A DNA stretch of 17,083 bases from CAYTQK01 sp964439745 (GCA_964439745.1 CAYTQK010000039.1:1-17083); one strand, 5' to 3'. Positions 7,442 through 15,301 are shown, counted from the stretch's first letter. Made by a program: numbers and translations. The notes: a model not told the origin generated them from the letters alone.

Positions 7442-8193
7442 AAACCAAATTTGTCTTGCTGGGTATTGTAATCGTCTTGCTGACGGCAGGCTGCGCCTCC
7501 AATAAAGCCAAAGAAGAGAATGAGGCGTTACGTCTACGAAAACTGGCCGAAGCTTACATGGCCGAGAACAAGTACAGCCACGCCTACCGGGAACTTATGA
7601 AGGCTCAGGAGTTGGCCCCCAAGGATCCCTACATTCATTTTGACCTGGGCATTTTTTTTTACAACAAGAAGAAATATGACCTTGCCATTGAGGAGTATTT
7701 GAAGGCGATACAGATCAAGCCGAATTTTGCCACCGCCCGCAACAACCTGGGTATCGTATATATGGAAAAAAATGAATGGGACAAGGCCATTGAGGTCCTG
7801 GCGCCCATTACGGAAGACTATGTTTACGCCACCCCCCATTATCCCAATTTCTTGATGGGCCAGGCTTATTTTTATAAAAAGGACTATGACCAGGCGCGCA
7901 CCCATTTCCAGGAAGCTCTGGAATTAGAACCCGACTATGTGTTTGCCCGGCACTGGCTGGGAAAAACCGAGCTGGAGCGGGGTAACACGGAAAAGGCGTT
8001 GCGGGAGCTGAAAAAGGCCGTGGAAGAGGAGCCCCAAGTAGCGGTTTTTTATTTTGACCTGGGCCGAGCTCAGGCCGCCCTGGGTAATACTTTGGCAGCC
8101 CGGCAAGCTTTTGATCGCTGCGCCTCCCTGGCAGAAGAGAATGATACCCTGCAGAAAAAGGTGCGCCAGCAGAAGCGGCTGCTGACGCCCTGA
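7438..8193 (+). CDS. TPR-repeat lipoprotein, candidate type IV pilus pilotin (PilF/PilW/Tgl-like)
   Basis: A 251-residue secreted lipoprotein. MKTKFVLLGIVIVLLTAGC is a clear signal peptide and lipobox with lipidated Cys19. About six TPR units follow, at roughly 31-61, 64-95, 98-131, 137-166, 169-199 and 202-232, each with the G/A-x-x-Y-x-x-x-x-x-Y/W-x-x-A pattern. The PHYP element at residues 133-136, in the loop before the fourth repeat, resembles the same region in PilF/PilW. Known members sit in the outer membrane and help PilQ secretin subunits assemble; length and repeat number agree. A good AGGAG site precedes the ATG, which overlaps the thrC stop as ATGA. It faces pilQ across 143 bases, which supports a pilus role, but TPR lipoproteins are diverse and another partner is possible. 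Confidence 0.7.
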   Translation: MKTKFVLLGIVIVLLTAGCASNKAKEENEALRLRKLAEAYMAENKYSHAYRELMKAQELAPKDPYIHFDLGIFFYNKKKYDLAIEEYLKAIQIKPNFATARNNLGIVYMEKNEWDKAIEVLAPITEDYVYATPHYPNFLMGQAYFYKKDYDQARTHFQEALELEPDYVFARHWLGKTELERGNTEKALRELKKAVEEEPQVAVFYFDLGRAQAALGNTLAARQAFDRCASLAEENDTLQKKVRQQKRLLTP

Positions 8194-8271
8194 CCAGCAG
8201 GACTCGACCGGCTCCCGGCGACTACAGGATAGCGGCAGAATCATCATCCCGATGCGGGGGGCCGCCCCACC

Positions 8272-8307
8272 AAAAAAATCACCCCTGGCTGAGATAACCA
8301 GGGGTGA
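8272..8307 (-). terminator. rho-independent terminator of the XRE-pilMNOPQ operon
   Basis: A perfect 10-bp stem (TCACCCCTGG at 8279-8288 with CCAGGGGTGA at 8298-8307) encloses a 9-base loop. Read on the minus strand it is followed at once by seven T (complement of 8272-8278). It lies 29 bases after the pilQ stop. On the plus strand no T-run follows, so it would be at best a weak stop for the TPR operon. Confidence 0.9.
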
Positions 8308-8336
8308 TAAGATGTGAGGTGGACCAACGGTCCCGG

Positions 8337-11300
8337 CTAATCCAGCCGGACCACGCTGGGGGTGATAAAAATCAGCAGTTCTGTTTTTTCGCTGGACCGG
8401 CTGCTTCTCTTGAACAGATGTCCCAGCAGCGGAATCTTGGACAGGTAAGGCACGCCGCCTACTCCTTCCCGTTCCGTCTGCTGAATAATACCGCCGATAA
8501 CGATGGTATCCCCGTCATTGACCAGCAATTCCGTCTCCGCCTGCTTGGTATTCAAGGGCGGTTCCTGGCCGGAAAACTTCGCTTCCCCCAGCTCCGTTTC
8601 CTCAATGTTAATCTTCATGGAGATCCGGTCGTCCGGGGTTACGTGGGGGATGACCTTCAGCTGGAGAAGGGCGTCTTTAAATTCCGTGTCGGCTTCGCCG
8701 TCATCAACGGTGGTATAGGGAATCTCCTGGCCCTGGGAAATGGTTGCCTCCTTATTATCCAGGGTCACGACCCGGGGACTGGAAATAATCTTCACCTCTC
8801 CCTTGGTCTCCATCAAGGAAAGCCGGGCATCCAGGGAAAAGGGAGTGCCGACTATCCGGGCGAAATTCACGCCTATGGTATTGGTGGCGGATCCGGCCGG
8901 ATTGTTCATGGCCACATTATAGTTGTAGTCGGCACCAACGTCAGAACTCCACACCCCCGGCTCATTATCTATGCCCCACTCGGTTCCGAATTCCCGGGAA
9001 AAATCGGTGGTGGTTTCCACCACCCGGGCCTTGATCATGACCTGGGGGGTGACCTTGTCAATCTTTTCAATAATTTCTTTGGCTTTATCGATATTTTCAA
9101 CAACATCGGTCATGATGATCTGGTTGGTGCGGGCATCCACCTTGGCATGTCCCCGTTCCGACAAAAGGGACTCCAGGTGGGGCAGAATATCCGCTCTGGC
9201 ATCTGAATAGCTGATGGAAAAGTATTCGGTAAACAGGGGCGACAGCTGTGCCTCGGTCTTTTTGAGCTCCTGCTCCGCGGCCAGCTCGGCCCGGACAGCC
9301 TCTTTCTGCCGCCTGATAGTGTCCTTGGTGGCAATGCGGAGAATGCCTTTTCTTTTAATCATGCCCAGATCGTTCATGTCCAGCACCAGGTCCAGAACTA
9401 GATCCCAGGGCACGGGGTTGACAAAACTCAGGGTAACACTACCGGAAACGTCCTTGTCAATGGCGAAGTTCTCCCCGCTGACATCCCTGATAATACGAAT
9501 GACATTGCGGATATCGGTCTTGTAAAAATCCAGCGCGATGGGTTCACCGGTATATTCTTTTTCCTTTTTCGACCCGAAGATTTCGGCTACCTCGGCATCA
9601 CGCTCTTCTGCCGCAGCCGCGGCCATGGCCGCTTCGGTTTCTGCGGGTGCGACTACCTCGGCATCACGCTCTTCGGCAGTATCCGCGGCCATATCCGCTT
9701 CGGTTTCTGCGGCTGCGGCTTCCTCGGCATCACTCTCTTCGGCAGTGTCCGCGGCCATATCCGCTTCGGTTTCTGCGGCTGCGGCTTCCTCGGCATCACT
9801 CTNNNNNNNNNNNNNNNNNNNNNNNNNNNNNNNNNNNNNNNNNNNNNNNNNNNNNNNNNNNNNNNNNNNNNNNNNNNNNNNNNNNNNNNNNNNNNNNNNN
9901 NNTTCCTCGGCATCACTCTCTTCGGCAGTGTCCGCGGCCATGTCCGCTTCGGTTTCTGCGGCTGCGGCTTCCTCGGCATCACTCTCTTCGGCAGTGTCCG
10001 CGGCCATGTCCGCTTCGGTTTCTTCGGGTGCGGCCTCAGGGGCCGGTTCTTCGGCAGCAGGTGCTGCCGCGTCCGCGGCCTCTTCTTCAGCCGGCTCCTC
10101 CTCTTCGGTGGCGTGTATCGTCGGGATGACCACCTCTTTGGTCGGATCCGGGGGCACCGAGGAGGGCTCGAAATGCACCAGCAGGGTGCTGTCCTGTCGT
10201 TCTACTTCATGGGGAACATCTTCCCGCAATTGAATGTCCACATAGGTCTTTTCCGCGGCTTTCATCTTTTCGGTCTGAATCGGCATGATCAGGTCCACCG
10301 CGCTGTTGAACCGGGTGGTAATCAGGGGGCGCTGGCGAAAGCTGAGAATATTGGTATTGTCCAGCTTCAGCCGCAATTTCTTGTCTGTCCTTTTGACAAG
10401 ATCATAATTGACCGGATGGGTGGTCCCGATTGTAATGGTTGATCGGCCTTCCGGCTCTTCGATAAAATCAATGGCATTGACCAGTGCCGGCCGGTCACTT
10501 TTCTTGATTTCTTTTTCATCTCCGGCTGCCGCAGTAGCAGTAGCCGTCGTTTCTGCCGGGGACTCATCATTTTCTGCCGGGGCTTCGTCGGTTTCTGCCG
10601 GGCTTTCATCTGCGGAGGCCTCTTCGGCGGAGGACTCTTCTGCCGTTTCCGCAAGCGCCGATTCTTCGCCGGCAGCTTCATGTTCCGCTGCAACGGAAGT
10701 TTCAGCCGTTGTGCCGACAGCAGCCGCCGCTGTTTCATCGGCTGCCGCTTCGGCGGCACCGGCTTCCCCGGCTTCCCCGGTTACGTCCGTCTCTTCTTCA
10801 GACGGCATGGCTGCGGCCACTTCCTCGGTCTCCCCGACACTTACCAGCAGCCCGTCCCGCACCGAAGCAGCCTCATACTTGGAAAGATAGTCCGGATTCA
10901 CGTCCAGGACCAGCCGCAGGTAATCCGGATGGGAAAAATACCGCACCTGTTTGACAATGTCAGAATCCACGTCCAGCCGCTGTTCCTTTTGGTGGTCGCT
11001 GCGAATTCCGTCGAGGTCCAGCACGATCCGCGGGGGCGAGGGCAGTGCAAAGCTCTTGAAAACCTTGACCGATCCATTGGCCACCACATTAATATCCACC
11101 CGGTTCTCTTTTGTCTGAGCATCAACCGACTTTACCGCTGTCGCCAAGGGTGCCGATTTTTCCGGCTTCTCCTGAACCATGGCCGCGGCCGGCGGCTGAC
11201 TCTCTTTTCGGGGCTCAGCCGCGATTTCCTCTTCGGTCACGCCGGTGGTTTCGGATTCCTCCTGGACGACTTTCGGAAAAACAACGTTCAAATCATTATT

Positions 11301-11780
11301 ACTGGGACGTTGCAGCTCAAAGTCAGGGTCCGGCTGCAATAACGGTATGACAACCTTGGTGGGCCCTCCCTTGACCAGTTCAATGGCTTCCACCTTGCCG
11401 ATGACATTATTGCCGGGCAATTCAAATTCTTTTGTTTCCATATCCAGGGCGGCGTCCGGGAAGTACAGCACCTTGGCCTGTTGAAACGGCGGTTCTGCCA
11501 GGGTATAGTCCAAGCCATGGTTGGCGCTGATGGTCACCTCATAGGCTGCGGGTGTTTCATTGATCTGGATTCCCGTAATCAGCCGTTCCTGGCTGTCCGG
11601 AACATCAGCAGCCGGCTCCGCTTCGGCCGACTCCCCGGCTTCGGCCGGTTGCGCCGGTGCCTGCTGTTTAACGGTTTGTGAAGGCCCGCATCCGGCAGCT
11701 ACCAACAGCATGACCACCATCATTGAAAGCCAAATCCAACCAACCCGCGATTGCTTCTTTCCCATCAATGTAATAGACAT
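8337..11780 (-). CDS. pilQ: type IV pilus secretin PilQ with AMIN domains and a repeat-built acidic linker (assembly gap inside)
   Basis: PilQ is the outer-membrane secretin through which the type IV pilus is extruded. As assembled it spans 1147 codons, 34 of them unknown. Residues 1-31 (VVMLLVAAGC) form a signal peptide that may be a lipobox, though Ala at -3 is not ideal. Three AMIN-like beta domains, which in the family bind peptidoglycan, are seen at about 65-170, 212-316 and 432-538. Between and after them are Ala/Glu/Ser/Thr-rich linkers (about 317-425 and 545-735). Then come a secretin N-terminal (STN) domain with DFYKTDIRNVIRIIRDVSG (751-769), an N1 domain (about 850-912) with RTNQIIMTDV, and the secretin core (about 975-1145) with SSPRVVTLDNKEATISQGQE and the signature VPYLSKIPLLGHLF. 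GGAGAG before 11780 sets the start, 3 bases after pilP. It is the last gene before the terminator. Confidence 0.95.
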   Translation of the reverse strand: MSITLMGKKQSRVGWIWLSMMVVMLLVAAGCGPSQTVKQQAPAQPAEAGESAEAEPAADVPDSQERLITGIQINETPAAYEVTISANHGLDYTLAEPPFQQAKVLYFPDAALDMETKEFELPGNNVIGKVEAIELVKGGPTKVVIPLLQPDPDFELQRPSNNDLNVVFPKVVQEESETTGVTEEEIAAEPRKESQPPAAAMVQEKPEKSAPLATAVKSVDAQTKENRVDINVVANGSVKVFKSFALPSPPRIVLDLDGIRSDHQKEQRLDVDSDIVKQVRYFSHPDYLRLVLDVNPDYLSKYEAASVRDGLLVSVGETEEVAAAMPSEEETDVTGEAGEAGAAEAAADETAAAAVGTTAETSVAAEHEAAGEESALAETAEESSAEEASADESPAETDEAPAENDESPAETTATATAAAGDEKEIKKSDRPALVNAIDFIEEPEGRSTITIGTTHPVNYDLVKRTDKKLRLKLDNTNILSFRQRPLITTRFNSAVDLIMPIQTEKMKAAEKTYVDIQLREDVPHEVERQDSTLLVHFEPSSVPPDPTKEVVIPTIHATEEEEPAEEEAADAAAPAAEEPAPEAAPEETEADMAADTAEESDAEEAAAAETEADMAADTAEESDAEEXXXXXXXXXXXXXXXXXXXXXXXXXXXXXXXXXXSDAEEAAAAETEADMAADTAEESDAEEAAAAETEADMAADTAEERDAEVVAPAETEAAMAAAAAEERDAEVAEIFGSKKEKEYTGEPIALDFYKTDIRNVIRIIRDVSGENFAIDKDVSGSVTLSFVNPVPWDLVLDLVLDMNDLGMIKRKGILRIATKDTIRRQKEAVRAELAAEQELKKTEAQLSPLFTEYFSISYSDARADILPHLESLLSERGHAKVDARTNQIIMTDVVENIDKAKEIIEKIDKVTPQVMIKARVVETTTDFSREFGTEWGIDNEPGVWSSDVGADYNYNVAMNNPAGSATNTIGVNFARIVGTPFSLDARLSLMETKGEVKIISSPRVVTLDNKEATISQGQEIPYTTVDDGEADTEFKDALLQLKVIPHVTPDDRISMKINIEETELGEAKFSGQEPPLNTKQAETELLVNDGDTIVIGGIIQQTEREGVGGVPYLSKIPLLGHLFKRSSRSSEKTELLIFITPSVVRLD
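9587..10033 (-). repeat. 66-bp (22-residue) tandem repeat array in pilQ
   Basis: Units of 66 bp in register with the reading frame: 9587-9652, 9653-9718, 9719-9784, a partial one at 9785-9802, then after the gap 9903-9967 and 9968-10033. Each encodes a variant of ETEADMAADTAEESDAEE followed by AAAA. The inner units are nearly identical, differing for example by a silent GAC/GAT change in the ADM codons. The two units nearest the secretin domain are diverged (ERDAEV, APAE), the usual pattern of array edges decaying while the centre is homogenised. The true copy number is unknown. Confidence 0.95.
9803..9902. other. assembly gap (100 N) inside the pilQ repeat array
   Basis: Exactly 100 undetermined bases, the conventional size for a scaffold gap of unknown length. 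Equivalent repeat positions on the two sides (9802 and 9919) are 117 bases apart, which is not a multiple of 66. The real missing length should therefore be 49 + 66n bases if the array is regular. The frame happens to be kept, because 117 is divisible by 3. Confidence 0.97.
10549..10611 (-). repeat. short 21-bp (7-residue) tandem repeat in pilQ
   Basis: Three consecutive 21-bp units (10549-10569, 10570-10590, 10591-10611) each contain TTTCTGCCGG on the plus strand. They encode DESPAET, DEAPAEN and DESPAET in the first acidic linker of PilQ. This tract is separate from the 66-bp array. Confidence 0.85.
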
Positions 11781-11783
11781 ATT

Positions 11784-12713
11784 TTACTCTCCAGCCGGTT
11801 TCTGAAGTTTTAACTCGGTTCTATTGGTGACGCCGCCGAGCTCCTCGGCAACGATGATGCGGTCGCTTTCTACGCTTTCCACTACACCGGAATTCAAACC
11901 GATGTAGGTGCCTTTTTTGACGACATACCCCTTGCCGCTGGAATCCGTGACAATGGCCCGGTTACCGCTCCTGGCCATGATAACCCCTTCCAGCTGCAAT
12001 TGGCCCAGATCGATTTTCTCCAGGGGTGTCAGTATTTTTCGTTTCTCGCGGGCCTTTCCGCCGCCCATATCAATGTCTTCGGATTTTTCTTTATCAAACA
12101 AAGGCTTAAAAGGATTGTAGAAGGAATCCTCCTCCGGCGCTTCTTCACCGACTTTTTCCGGGGATTCCCCCTCCTCCAGATCAATCACCGGATCCGGCTG
12201 CTGTGAATCAGCCGCGCCCGCTTCCGCCAGCGCTGAGGCCTCTGCTTCGATCTTGTCCATTTCCACATCCAAGGATTCCTCGGGTTTTTCCTCACCCTCT
12301 TCCTGTTGCGGCTGCGCGGGCAAAGTGGCTTTTTCTTCTGCTTCCGCCTGCTTGGCGGTGGTTTCCGTCAATACTTGTTCCTCTTTCTGATCGCCTTCAG
12401 AGTCAGCCGTTTTTGCGGACGCCTCTTCTCCGTCGCTCTTTTCCTTATCCACCGCCTTATTTTCGGCTTTTGCAGATTCCTGGTCGTCCGCGTCGGCAGT
12501 CTGCTCCGCAGACTTGGCAGTCGCCGAGTCCGCCTCAGCGCTTTTGGCCGCGTCTTCCGGGCCGTTGCTTTCCGGCTCCGCTTGTTTCTCCGGAATTTTC
12601 TGGCGGACCACCTCTTCTTTTTTCTTGTCCGAGGGGGACTTCTCACCGCAACCGGTAAGCACGAAACAGGCCAGACAGAGGCCGACAAACCCTGCTGATA
12701 AAATTTTTATCAT
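11784..12713 (-). CDS. pilP: type IV pilus lipoprotein PilP with a long acidic linker
   Basis: A 309-residue inner-membrane lipoprotein linking PilN/PilO to PilQ. MIKILSAGFVGLCLACFVLTGC is a signal peptide with lipobox LTGC (Cys22). About 170 residues of Glu/Ala/Lys-rich low-complexity sequence follow, and then the conserved PilP domain: FYNPFKPLF at about 198-206, LTPLEKIDLGQLQLEGVIMA (about 226-245), GKGYVVKKGTYIGLNSGVVE and a final beta strand ending ELKLQKPAGE. PilP is usually near 170-180 residues, so the linker makes this one unusually long. The ATG at 12713 is preferred; an in-frame GTG lies three codons upstream at 12722. It starts 24 bases after pilO and ends 3 bases before pilQ. Confidence 0.93.
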   Translation of the reverse strand: MIKILSAGFVGLCLACFVLTGCGEKSPSDKKKEEVVRQKIPEKQAEPESNGPEDAAKSAEADSATAKSAEQTADADDQESAKAENKAVDKEKSDGEEASAKTADSEGDQKEEQVLTETTAKQAEAEEKATLPAQPQQEEGEEKPEESLDVEMDKIEAEASALAEAGAADSQQPDPVIDLEEGESPEKVGEEAPEEDSFYNPFKPLFDKEKSEDIDMGGGKAREKRKILTPLEKIDLGQLQLEGVIMARSGNRAIVTDSSGKGYVVKKGTYIGLNSGVVESVESDRIIVAEELGGVTNRTELKLQKPAGE

Positions 12714-12737
12714 AGTTACCACTACTCTGTTTTTTTA

Positions 12738-13358
12738 TTATTTTTTACCTTTTCCCTTCGGAGTTTCAGAAAGAAACCGATATGTAACGGCTGTACAACT
12801 GGTATTGATCATCTCTTTCTCGTCCTTGCCCGTAGTCATTTTAATATCCTCGATGCTCACCACCCGCGACATGCCGGCCACCTTTTGAAAAAACAGCTGA
12901 ATGCGGTCATAGGATCCATTGACTTGAATACTGACCGGAATTTCCGCGTAAAAATCCCGGGTAACTTCCTCCTTGGGCGTGAAGGACTGAAAGTCAAGGC
13001 CGGAAGACTTCCCGGCCGCGGAAATCTCTTCCAGCAGCGAGGGGATTTCCTTTTTGTCCGGCAGCGCATTCATGACTTCGGCAAATTTCGCCTGCTTGCT
13101 CTCCCACTCCTTTTGCAACCCGTCCAGTTGCGCCGCCTTTTTTTTGGCCTCGACCAGCTGTTTTTCGGTGGTTTTAATATTGTTTTCCAGTTTTTTGATT
13201 TCCGACATCTGGGGCTTAAAGGAAAACAGGAAAAACCCGGCAATCAGCAGAGCCAGCGCGACGGCACTGATAATTACCCGCTGAACCATGGTGAGTTTAC
13301 CCACGGCTTCAAAAAGTGGCTGCATCTTGTCGCTGTATTTTTCAAAGCCTTTTTTCAT
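12738..13358 (-). CDS. pilO: type IV pilus inner-membrane protein PilO
   Basis: A 206-residue bitopic protein that pairs with PilN in the pilus alignment complex. A short cytoplasmic N-terminus (MKKGFEKYSDKMQPLFEAV) leads to one membrane helix at about 27-47 (VIISAVALALLIAGFFLFSF). A periplasmic coiled coil covers about 50-95 (KKLENNIKTTEKQLVEAKKK), and the PilO domain contains PDKKEIPSLLEEISAAGKSS (100-119) and FYAEIPVSIQVNGSYDRIQL (136-155) followed by FFQKVA. Length and layout are normal. AGGA precedes the ATG. It starts 10 bases after pilN, and two adjacent stop codons end the frame. Confidence 0.95.
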   Translation of the reverse strand: MKKGFEKYSDKMQPLFEAVGKLTMVQRVIISAVALALLIAGFFLFSFKPQMSEIKKLENNIKTTEKQLVEAKKKAAQLDGLQKEWESKQAKFAEVMNALPDKKEIPSLLEEISAAGKSSGLDFQSFTPKEEVTRDFYAEIPVSIQVNGSYDRIQLFFQKVAGMSRVVSIEDIKMTTGKDEKEMINTSCTAVTYRFLSETPKGKGKK

Positions 13359-13368
13359 AAATCCGTTC

Positions 13369-13911
13369 CTATGCCGCCTTGGAGCATGTCAGGTTAAACT
13401 GCTTCAGCTTCAATCCTTCCCGGTTCACCAAGACCAGAGACTTTAGTTCCACCCCGGAAAAAAATTCATCTTTTTCAATGCGGGACATGAACATGGCCAC
13501 GGTTTTGTTGTCCATGGCAATTCCATTTAACGAAATCTGATCACCCGCTTCACTCATACTGGTAATCCACATCTGATTTTTTACGGTCAAATCCACCAGT
13601 TTTTGCAGCAAAACAACCGGTTCCTCCCGTCCCTTGTTCAGATCGTCCATGACGCCCAGCTTTTGGTCAAGAACGCTCAGCTTGGCTTTAATTTCATCCA
13701 CCTCTTTGACCTGGTCCTGAAAGCCCTTCAGTTCCGTCTTAACGGCCTTGAGCTGGTCATCAAGGGTATCTATCTTGTTGCTCAGGTGCAGACGGTAATA
13801 AAACAGCCCCATGGCGATAAAAATAAAGAAGAGAACAAAGACCGACAATTGTCGTCTGATGTTCTCCTTTCTACGGGCTGCGCGATACGGAAGCAGATTG
13901 GTTTTAATCAT
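13369..13911 (-). CDS. pilN: type IV pilus inner-membrane protein PilN
   Basis: A 180-residue bitopic protein. The N-terminus MIKTNLLPYR carries the conserved NLLP motif that docks onto PilM in the cytoplasm. A membrane helix spans about 21-41 (LSVFVLFFIFIAMGLFYYRL), followed by a periplasmic coiled coil (about 45-95, with LDDQLKAVKTELKGFQDQVK) and a ferredoxin-like domain (about 97-175). Its start overlaps the pilM stop by four bases (ATGA), so the two are coupled in translation. No truncation is seen. Confidence 0.95.
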   Translation of the reverse strand: MIKTNLLPYRAARRKENIRRQLSVFVLFFIFIAMGLFYYRLHLSNKIDTLDDQLKAVKTELKGFQDQVKEVDEIKAKLSVLDQKLGVMDDLNKGREEPVVLLQKLVDLTVKNQMWITSMSEAGDQISLNGIAMDNKTVAMFMSRIEKDEFFSGVELKSLVLVNREGLKLKQFNLTCSKAA

Positions 13912-14960
13912 TTGTCATCCACCCTTCTGATGGCGATTCCCAGGCAGATACAGGCCTGGGGCGCCATTTGTTGTATATAGGCCTCTTCCAGCCGATCATC
14001 CTTGATGGTCAACGCTGAAAACGGATTCAGAACCTCTACCTCGGTACCTGTCTGGGATGCCAGCAATTGTCTGAATTCTTTGATATTGGCCCCGCCTCCG
14101 CTCAGATAGATCGTTTTGATGTCTTCGTTGGAATAGGTGGAATAGAAAAAATCAAGCGCCCGGCGGATTTCCGTGGTCCAGTCCCCCACCACCGACGAAA
14201 TAATACTTTGCAAGTCTTCCGGCGGAATTTTTTCCTGCTTGTCACTCAGCTTGAGCTCCTCGGACTCTTCAAAATCACAATCAATCCTGGCGATGATATG
14301 ATGATTGATCTGATTGCAGCCAAACGAAATATCCCGCATGAAAACCGACTTGTTTCCCTGGAGAATATTCAGGGAAGTCTTGGTGGCGCCGATGTCGATC
14401 AGGGCCACGCAGTTGTCGCCGGTCTCATAATTGACTTCATAAATATTCTGCAGCGCAAAGGCATCCACATCCACGATAATGGGCGTCAGCCCGGCGATCT
14501 CGAGAACATTCAGGTAGTCATTGACGGTCTCTTTTTTGGCGGCCACCAAAAGCACGTCCATCTGGTTGGGGTTCTGTTCATTATCCCCCAGGATCTGAAA
14601 ATCCAGATTCACATTGTTAATGTCAAAGGGAATATATTGTTCCGCCTCGGTGGCGATAATTTCCTGAAGCTGGTCTTCATTCATGGACTGTACGTTGATC
14701 TTTTTGACGATTACCGAGTACCCGCCGATGGAAATCGCCGTCCGATCCTCTTTTATGTTATACAGGCCCAGCAGGGACTTGATGGCTTCGGCGACGGCTT
14801 CCGGATCCTTGATTCCTTCTTCCACAATAGCGCCCGGCGGCAGATCCGTGATGCCGAACCGGACCAGCTTGCGCCCGGAATTGCTGACCACCACTTCGGC
14901 CGCTTTAATGGTGCTGGAACCGATGTCGATGCCAATTAAATGGTCTTTTTTTCTAAACAT
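13908..14960 (-). CDS. pilM: type IV pilus assembly ATPase-like protein PilM
   Basis: A 350-residue cytoplasmic actin/FtsA-like protein that binds the PilN tail and ATP. Nucleotide-binding motifs are visible: phosphate-1 GIDIGSSTIKAAEV (10-23), phosphate-2 VALIDIGATKTSLNIL (185-200) and the adenosine motif TIYLSGGGANIKEF (283-296). EAEQYIPFDINNVNLDFQIL (105-124) is also typical of PilM. Length is normal. The ribosome site is AAGGA about 11 bases upstream and overlaps the end of the XRE gene, whose stop is only 14 bases away; co-transcription is therefore nearly certain. Confidence 0.96.
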   Translation of the reverse strand: MFRKKDHLIGIDIGSSTIKAAEVVVSNSGRKLVRFGITDLPPGAIVEEGIKDPEAVAEAIKSLLGLYNIKEDRTAISIGGYSVIVKKINVQSMNEDQLQEIIATEAEQYIPFDINNVNLDFQILGDNEQNPNQMDVLLVAAKKETVNDYLNVLEIAGLTPIIVDVDAFALQNIYEVNYETGDNCVALIDIGATKTSLNILQGNKSVFMRDISFGCNQINHHIIARIDCDFEESEELKLSDKQEKIPPEDLQSIISSVVGDWTTEIRRALDFFYSTYSNEDIKTIYLSGGGANIKEFRQLLASQTGTEVEVLNPFSALTIKDDRLEEAYIQQMAPQACICLGIAIRRVDDK

Positions 14961-14974
14961 AATAATCGCGATCC

Positions 14975-15175
14975 TTACTCAAAAACCTTGTGTTTGTCGG
15001 AAAGATCATATCCCAGCGCCCGCAGAATCTTGCGCTGGGTTTCCATGCGACAGGCCTTCCCCTCCTCTATGCGGGCAATGGTAATCGGAGATACGTTTGC
15101 CTTGCGGGCCAGTTCTGACCGGCTTAGCAAGAGCGATTCTCTGATTTCATGTAAACGGTTTTTCGGTTTTTTCAT
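14975..15175 (-). CDS. small XRE-family helix-turn-helix regulator, first gene of the pil operon
   Basis: A 66-residue protein that is almost only one HTH_3 domain: RLHEIRESLLLSRSELARKA, then NVSPITIARIEEGKACRM, then ETQRKILRALGYDLSD. The recognition helix is SPITIARIE. The ATG at 15175 gives a start that fits the domain; upstream in-frame ATGs at 15208 and 15250 would add residues that do not resemble the family. A GAGGT box lies about 10 bases upstream. Being the first gene of the operon, 14 bases before pilM, it may regulate pilus genes and itself. DNA targets are unknown. The short tail KHKVFE has no ligand-binding part. Confidence 0.85.
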   Translation of the reverse strand: MKKPKNRLHEIRESLLLSRSELARKANVSPITIARIEEGKACRMETQRKILRALGYDLSDKHKVFE

Positions 15176-15248
15176 TCGTCGATTGACCTCGAATCTGAAA
15201 AATTGCATCCAACTGCCTGACTGCCAAACCCTGATGCTCCCTTCAGTC

Positions 15249-15278
15249 ACATTAAATTATTTTTAATTAACATTAAAT
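15249..15278. repeat. direct repeat ACATTAAAT x2, candidate operator
   Basis: Two exact 9-base copies (15249-15257 and 15270-15278) are 21 bases apart, two helical turns, so they face the same side of the DNA. The second overlaps the -10 box of the minus-strand promoter. This is where an autoregulator would bind. The region is AT-rich, so chance is possible. Confidence 0.35.
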
Positions 15279-15301
15279 ATTGAACTGTGTATTTAAGTCA
15301 A
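15272..15301 (-). promoter_or_regulatory. putative promoter of the XRE-pilMNOPQ operon
   Basis: On the minus strand TTGACT (15301-15296) and TTTAAT (15277-15272) are 18 bases apart, each matching 5 of 6 sigma-70 positions. Transcription would start near 15265, about 90 nt before the XRE start codon. Just upstream of the -35 box is a perfect inverted repeat, TAAATAA (15314-15320) with TTATTTA (15325-15331). Confidence 0.55.

Noticed and set aside
9587..10033. CRISPR array
   Set aside because: The repeats are contiguous without spacers, in frame with pilQ and translated to a regular 22-residue pattern.
9538..10233. Ser/Ala-rich plus-strand frame over the pilQ repeat
   Set aside because: It is the antisense reading of the repeat array; a 66-bp period keeps all frames open once one unit lacks stops.
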